DNA of 64,000 bases from Lotus japonicus (taxonomy: Eukaryota > Streptophyta > Magnoliopsida > Fabales > Fabaceae), in NCBI RefSeq assembly GCF_012489685.1, contig NC_080042.1, positions 30,013,158-30,077,157 of the forward strand. The letters run 5' to 3'. Shown piece by piece: positions 58,365 to 64,000 of this stretch. Each line of letters opens with the position of its first letter. Position 1 is the stretch's first letter. A program made the translations under genes and the position numbers. Below the pieces are notes generated by a model, which did no database searches, was not told the DNA's origin, and saw only the letters and a program-made list of their open reading frames with translations.

Positions 58365-60576
58365 TGTAACACCCCATTTTCCGATTAGTAGAATATTTAT
58401 TAATTTATTTTAATTATTATTAGGTTATATAGTGATTTGAATAAATACGTGATTTTACTATATAATAAGGTGATTATGAAATTTTATTATGTAATAAAGT
58501 GATTAAGTGATTTTATTAGATAATTAAGTGAGTAGTTGGGTGTGGGGCCCATTATAAGACTACTTTAGGGTTAGGAGTGAAATAGAAAGAGAGAAATCAG
58601 AATTTGAGAATTGGAGGAGTTAGTAGATTAGAAGAAAAGAAGCGTGAAAGAGAGAAGGGGAGAAAAGAGGAGAAAACCTAGAATTTGATCTTCAAGATGT
58701 AAGGGTTTGAATTCATGTTCTTTGAATTGGTATGATAGTGTATAACGATAGAAAGTCTGGTTTAGACACTCTAGGATGCAGTTTTTTCTAAACTGAAGGT
58801 GGATAGTTGAATTTAGGGTTATGAATTGTGGGGGGAAGAGAGGGGGTAGCGCGCCGCGCATGAGGCTGCAGAAATTTACGAGCTCTTGAACCTATTTCGA
58901 GCTGTGTTAATGACCGAATTTGAAGAAGTAGTCTTCATAAACGTTGTAGCACATTTTATTATAAAACTTTTGCCACTGGTTTCACATCATTCCGACGTCT
59001 TTAGCTCGAGTTATATGCGTTTTAGTGAGGATAGGTTAAATTATCTCATTTCTCACAAACTGTTGTTAGTGTTAGATTTTTCCTGACTTTTGTACTTCGA
59101 ATTTCAACTTGCAAATTTACAGGAATTTACAAAACGTGAATAGGGAATCATGATAAAAATATTGGATTTTTCTGAATGTATTTGAGGTATTTAAAAATTT
59201 GCCTAAGTTGCTGTACAGTTTATTACCGTTTTGAATAAAATGAGTCATTTTAGGTGCAAATGTTGATTTCGAAAAAAGATGTGGTGCGAGCGTCTGGTGA
59301 TGCGCAAGGCGCGGTGGCTTGCGGCCATGGCGAGGGTTGCGCGTGAGAGAGGTGGCGCATGTAGGTAGTGGTGCGCGCGGTAGCGCGCGCATGAGGGGAT
59401 GGTGCAGGGAGATAGCGAGTTTTTGGGGAAAATTAGGAAGAGTCCAGTTTTTGTATAACAGTTGCAGAACCTGTTATATATGAATTATATTTAATTTACA
59501 TCTGTCTAATAGTTCATTATATGATGTTATTTCTGAATTCATGTTATGTGTTTAGTTGTTAAGCTACTGTGATTGCAAGTTGTGTGATTGATAACATGTA
59601 AGTGTGTGTTTTGTGAAATTGGAGATGATGGAAATTGTTGAGCTGGTGATGAATATGCTAAAATAATTAAGACTTGCAGATGGTCTGAATATTCATATGT
59701 TAGTTGAGTTTTGCACAATACACTGCCTAGTTGTCAATAGGCAATGTTTGCTAGTTCTCGTGGAGGCTAGTGACTTGTCCCAAAACTGAAGTGGTTTTGA
59801 AAGCCTAGAGCGAGGGCTTTATTGGTGGTTATCTGTCTGGAGTGGACGAGGTGATACCGATAAGGATAACAACTTTGGTACCAAAGGCATTTGCACGGGT
59901 CTCACTTGAGTCATATGTGTTAGGGAGTTGTTGATGCTAATTAATGATAATTGTGATATTTTTTGAGTGTGATGTTGTGGTAATTGGAGACAATAATATT
60001 TGCTTACTTGATGCTATGAATTATGGAGTATTGTCATAACTGTGAGATTGATTGATTATATTAAATTACATAATTTATTATTTGTTAGTGAAGTGTGAAG
60101 AATTTATGTGGAATAGATAAGCTTTTACATTATTTATTATTATGCTTATCCATATGATATGAGTTCTCACCCTTCTGTTGGAATGATGTTCTATGCGACA
60201 TCTCTCAGGTACTGAGTACAGTCGAGCTTCTCGCGAGTAGTCGGAGTAGCTAGTCTTTTAGATATGCTATTAGTGATTGGAGTCATGCTCTATTATGTAA
60301 CACCGGGGAAACGATTAGTTTGTACGTTGATGTTAAGAGTTATTTTGTGAATTCTCTTATTTATTTTTGGATTATGTTTTATTTTGGAGTTGAAAATAAA
60401 TCCTATGTGCTATGCATAAGATGTTATGACACTAAAGTTGGAAATTTATATATTTATATGGAGCATGACATGTGTTTTGATTTATGTTTCTGAAGAATAA
60501 GTGTGACACTTTATGTGTTATGCATTTTACTCTAATTTAAGTTATAATATTTACGCCGTGTTTAGAGGGTGTTACA
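58365..60576 (+). repeat. Element J left LTR (2212 bp)
   Basis: TGTAACACCCCATTTTCC to TTAGAGGGTGTTACA. GC-rich island with self-complementary GTGCGCGCGGTAGCGCGCGC at 59371-59390. Frames at 58886 and its equivalent at 61283 are conserved only because the LTRs are duplicates. Confidence 0.9.
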
Positions 60577-60761
60577 TTAGTGGTGTCAGAGCATGATCGG
60601 TCAATAGGCTAGGTTTATTAGCATGTTTAGTTCCTTTTGTATTCGATATGTGTTCATGACACAATCAATACTGTTTTGGTCAGTAGGATAGAAGGAGTCC
60701 TACCCCGAGTTGTTTGTTTAAGGAAATTTTCGAGGGCGAAAATTCTTAAGTGGGGGAGAGT
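60577..60761 (+). other. Element J interior: primer site and polypurine tract only
   Basis: TGGTGTCAGAGC at 60581-60592 is a one-base variant of the tRNA-Met complement. TTTTCGAGGGCGAAAATTC (60728-60746) and AAGTGGGGGAGAGT (60748-60761) match the 3' end of chromovirus interiors. About 140 bases lie between, without a reading frame. Confidence 0.85.
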
Positions 60762-62741
60762 TGTAACACCCTATTTTCTGATTAGAAGAATATTTTTTAA
60801 TTGATTTTAATTATTATTAGGTTATATAGTGATTTGAATAAATACGTGATTTTACTATATAATAAGGTGATTATGAAATTTTATTATATAATAAGGTGAT
60901 TAAGTGATTTTATTAGATAATTAAGTGAGTAATTGGGTGTGGGGCCCATTATAAGACTATTTTAGGGTTAGGAGTGAAATAGAAAGAGAGAAATCAGAAT
61001 TTGAGAATTGGAGGAGTTAGCAGAGCAGAAGAAAAGAAGCGTGAAAGAGAGAAGGGGGGAAAAGAGGAGAAAACCTAGAATTTGATCTTCAAGAGGTAAG
61101 GGTTTGAATTCATGTTCTTTGAATTGGTATGATAGTGGATAATGATAGAAAGTCTAGTTTAGAAAATCTAGGATGCAGTTTTTTCTAAACTGAAGGTGGA
61201 TAGTAGAATTTAGGGTTATGAATTGTGGGTGGATGAGAGGGGGTAGCGCGCCGCGCATGCGGCTGCAGAAATTTACGAGCTCTTGAACCTATTTCGAGCT
61301 GTGTTAATGACCGAATTTGAAGAAGTAGTCTTCATAAAAGTTGTAGTACTTTCTGTTATAAAACGTTTGCCGCTGGTTTCACATCATTCCGACGTCTTTA
61401 GCTTGAGTTATATGCGTTTTAGTGAGGATAGGTTAAACTGTCTCATTTCTCACGAATTGTTGTTAGTGTTAGATTTTTCATGACTTTTGTACTTCAAATT
61501 TCAACTTGCAAATTTACAAGAATTTACAAAACGTGAATTGGGAATCATGATAAAAATATTGGATTTTTCTGAATGTAATTGAGGTATTTAAAAATTCGCC
61601 TAAGTTGTTGTACAGTTCATAACCGTTTTGAATAAAATGAGTCATTTTAGGTGCAAATGTTGTTTTCGAAAAAAGATGTGGTTTGCGCGCCTGGTGATGC
61701 GCAAGGCACGGTGGCTTGCGGCCATGGCGAGGGTTGCGCGTGAGGGAGGTGGCGCATGAAGGTAGTGGTGCGCGCGGTAGCGCGCGCATGAGGGGATGGT
61801 TTAGGGAGATGACGAGTTTTTGGGGAAAATTAGGAAGAGTCCAGTTTTTGTATAACAGTTGCAGAACCTGTTATATATGAATTATATTTAATTTACATCT
61901 GTTTAACAGGTCATTATATGATGTTATTTCTGAATTGATGTTATGTGTTAAGTTGTTAAGCTACTGTGATTGCAAGTTGTGTGATTGATAACATGTAAGT
62001 GTGTTTTTTGTGAAATTGGAGATGATGTGAATTGTTGAGCTGGTGATGAATATGCTAAAATAATTAAGACTTGGAGATGGTCTGCCTATGCATATGTTAG
62101 TTGAGTTTTGCACAATACACTGCATAATGGTCAAGAGGCAATGATTGCTAGTTCTCGTGGAGGCTAGTGACTTGTCTCAAAACTGGAGTGGTTTTGAAAG
62201 CCTAGAGCGAGGGCTTTATTGGTGGTTATCTGTCTGGAATGGACGAGGTGATACCGCTAAGGATAACAACTTTGGTACCAAAGGCATTTGCACGGGTCTC
62301 TCTTGAGTCATATGTGTTAGGGAGTTGTTGATGCTAATTAATGATAATTTTGATATTTTTTGAGATTTGATGTTGTGGTAATTGGAGACAATAATATTTG
62401 CTTACTCGATGCTATGAATTATGGAGTATTGTCATAACTGTGAGATTGATTGACTATATTAAATTACATAATTTATTATTTGTTAGTGAAGTGTGAAGAA
62501 TTTATGTGGAATAGATAAACTATTACATTATTTATTATTATGCTTATCCATATGATATGAGTTCTCACCCTTCTGTTGGAATGATGTTTTGTGCGACATC
62601 GCCCAGGTACTGAGGACAGTCGAGCTTCTCGCGAGTAGTCGGAGTAGCTAGTCTTTTAGATATGGTATTAGTGATGGGAGTCATGCTCTATTATGTAACA
62701 CCGGGGAAACAATTAGTATGTACCTTGATGTTAAGAGTTAT
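60762..62741 (+). repeat. Element J right LTR, cut by H
   Basis: Same sequence as 58365-60343 with scattered substitutions. It stops at GAGTTAT where H begins; in the left LTR the sequence continues TTTGTGAATT. Confidence 0.9.
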
Positions 62742-63956
62742 TGAAGGTATGAAAAACGGTAGAAAGGGGGGGGGGTTTGAATAACGTTTTCAAGTAAAAA
62801 CTTCCACCTTAAAGATTCTAGCAAATCTTTCGAGAATTTAAGTGCTAAAGATAAGAGATAGAAAAGCACACAAGGATTTTTATCCTGGTTCACTTGATAA
62901 ATCCCTCAAGCTAATCCAGTCCACCCGTCAAGGTGATTTCTTCCTTCTTAGAATGAAGGCAATCCACTAATCAGGTAAAGTGTTACAACTGCACTTGAAA
63001 CCTACAAGTGACTAACAATTACACTGACTTAGCTCACACTAAGATTCACTCTCTTAGTCTTCTCTAGGATCCGATCAACCTTGATCTCCTAAAGGTAACT
63101 AAACAAACTGTTTAACAAAGAATGTTTACAAGAGATTTTGCTTCTGAAAAGCTAATAGTAAACACAATGAATTCAGATGAAAGAATGCTTGAAGGTTTTT
63201 GAATATTGCTTGTGATTGTGTAAATTCTTTCCGACCGCATATTTCAAACTTCAGCCTCTATTTATACTCCAAGGATTAGGGTTTGAACGCTGCATGGAAA
63301 TGCTACCGTTGGAGGGCAGTTCTGGAAATTCCAGCTTCTGCTGTGGCTGAGAACGTTAGGTAGGTCGTCAGGATGGTACAGTTGCTTTTGTACTTGGATA
63401 GTGACTTGACCTTTAAACCTAGGAGACTTCTGATCAGGGGAATGCTTCATGTTGGAACTTGTGAAGCCGGTTGATCAGAGTCAGAGGGAAAGCACAGATC
63501 CTCTGACTATTGTATCTTCTGATTCTGAACTCAGAGGGAAGTACATGGTCTTAAGAGTTTCTTGCTTCTGGACATCAGAGTTTCCACTATTCAGCTTCTG
63601 GATCTTTAGAGTCTTCTACACCATCAGAACATCTGAACCTTCAGTGTTTCTTGGTTATTAGAACTTCTGGATCTTCAAAACTTCTAGTGACTGAGTCCAC
63701 ATCAGAGCTTGTATAACTTCAGATCTTCTGAAGCATTTCTACTGTTCATAGTGAACATAGATGTTGCGAAAGCGTTGCTTGGGTCACTCTTTATGCACAG
63801 TGCTTCTGATTCGTGTGAGATTGAATTGAGGTTAGAACCTGTAAACAGCACACTCAGAGAAACACGTTAGAGTACCATAATTGTTCATACTCAAATGTTA
63901 ACTTGTAATCATCAAAACATAAGAGTTGTACTACTCGATCAAAACTTGATCTTACA
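62742..63956 (-). repeat. Element H 3' LTR (SIRE-lineage copia, 1215 bp)
   Basis: TGAAGGTATGAAAAACGG to CTTGATCTTACA, the same family as the E LTR. It is a 3' LTR because a polypurine tract follows on the internal side. GTTAT (62737-62741) is the expected target copy. TATA-like sequence (minus strand GTATAAATAG) near 63258-63267. Confidence 0.88.
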
Positions 63957-64000
63957 ATCTACCCCTTTTTGATGATGACAAAACTAAGTATTTTGATGAA
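63957..64000 (-). mobile_element. Element H interior, start of the 3' end
   Basis: Polypurine tract at 63959-63971 (minus strand AAAAAGGGGTAG), then TGATGATGACAAAAC as in C after its 3' LTR. The rest lies right of the window. Confidence 0.8.

Larger units (their letters stand above)
58365..62741 (+). mobile_element. Element J: gypsy-type deletion derivative, two 2.2-kb LTRs and a 185-bp interior
   Basis: Left LTR 58365-60576, primer site 60581-60592, polypurine tract 60748-60761, right LTR from 60762, interrupted by H at 62742. It keeps the signals needed for reverse transcription but has no coding sequence. Inserted in F3; the left target copy is CGTAC and the right end is off-window. Confidence 0.85.

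Noticed and set aside
58886..59086. 66-residue frame repeated at 61283-61483
   Set aside because: Same LTR position in the two J copies; substitutions are not synonymous-biased and no family is recognised.
1..64000. tRNA, rRNA, CRISPR arrays or bacterial-type operons
   Set aside because: None found. Short tRNA-like matches are the 12-base primer sites of retrotransposons. The tandem repeats have no spacer structure, and the gene content is plant retroelement.

Overview
The window is a heterochromatin-like stretch of a plant nuclear genome. It consists almost entirely of nested and rearranged LTR retrotransposons, and no intact single-copy host gene was seen. A legume is the best guess, with moderate confidence: the Ty1/copia element at 1-4127 closely resembles the SIRE family described from soybean, and the other copia elements have the gag type I associate with legumes. 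The other supports are plant-only: tRNA-Met primer sites of the TGGTATCAGAGC type, a chromovirus polymerase, and a Mutator-like element carrying pieces of plant genes.

Layout by nesting level. Element A (1-4127, minus strand, SIRE-like copia, cut by the window edge) abuts the broken env-like gene of a second copia element G (4128-6622, minus). G is interrupted at 6628 by chromovirus D (Ty3/gypsy, plus strand; 5' LTR 6628-9320, gag from 9604, pol to 37341, LTR 37379-40173). D's gag is split inside a zinc knuckle by copia element C (10555-33824, minus; 1242-bp LTRs; near-matching target-site duplications GACAT/GACAC). C's env-like gene is split by B (14758-25798, plus; 3.75-kb LTRs; perfect target duplication CCTTA). 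B is a non-autonomous gypsy derivative whose only long reading frame is a nucleocapsid-like protein with four zinc knuckles. Hand comparison of the LTR pairs gives least divergence in B, more in C and most in D, which agrees with the nesting order.

Right of D, a second PBS and gag stub (40174-40580) is fused to the RNase H of a minus-strand copia element E. A segment of about 2.96 kb across that fusion is tandemly duplicated (about 38512-41465 and 41466-44421). E then continues to its 5' LTR (48278-49469). E is probably the other half of G.

From 49470 to 58364 there are LTRs of related gypsy families (F1, F2, and F3 in inverted orientation) with minisatellites, a Stowaway-like MITE (about 53841-54270), AT-rich DNA with a 162-bp tandem duplication, and a Mutator-like element with 170-bp terminal inverted repeats (55768-56898). 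That element holds a fragment of a leucine-rich-repeat extensin gene on one strand and of eIF3 subunit L on the other. The end of the window is element J (from 58365), two 2.2-kb LTRs separated by only 185 bp. Its second LTR is interrupted by the 3' LTR of another copia element, H (62742-63956).

Almost every polyprotein is broken. Many stop codons sit where the family has Gln, Arg or Trp codons (CAG/CAA/CGA/TGG to TAG/TAA/TGA), the footprint expected from deamination of methylated cytosine in silenced repeats. D pol has only one such stop after its first 10 bases, and C pol two. None of the alignments was computed; similarities, divergences and boundaries were read by eye.
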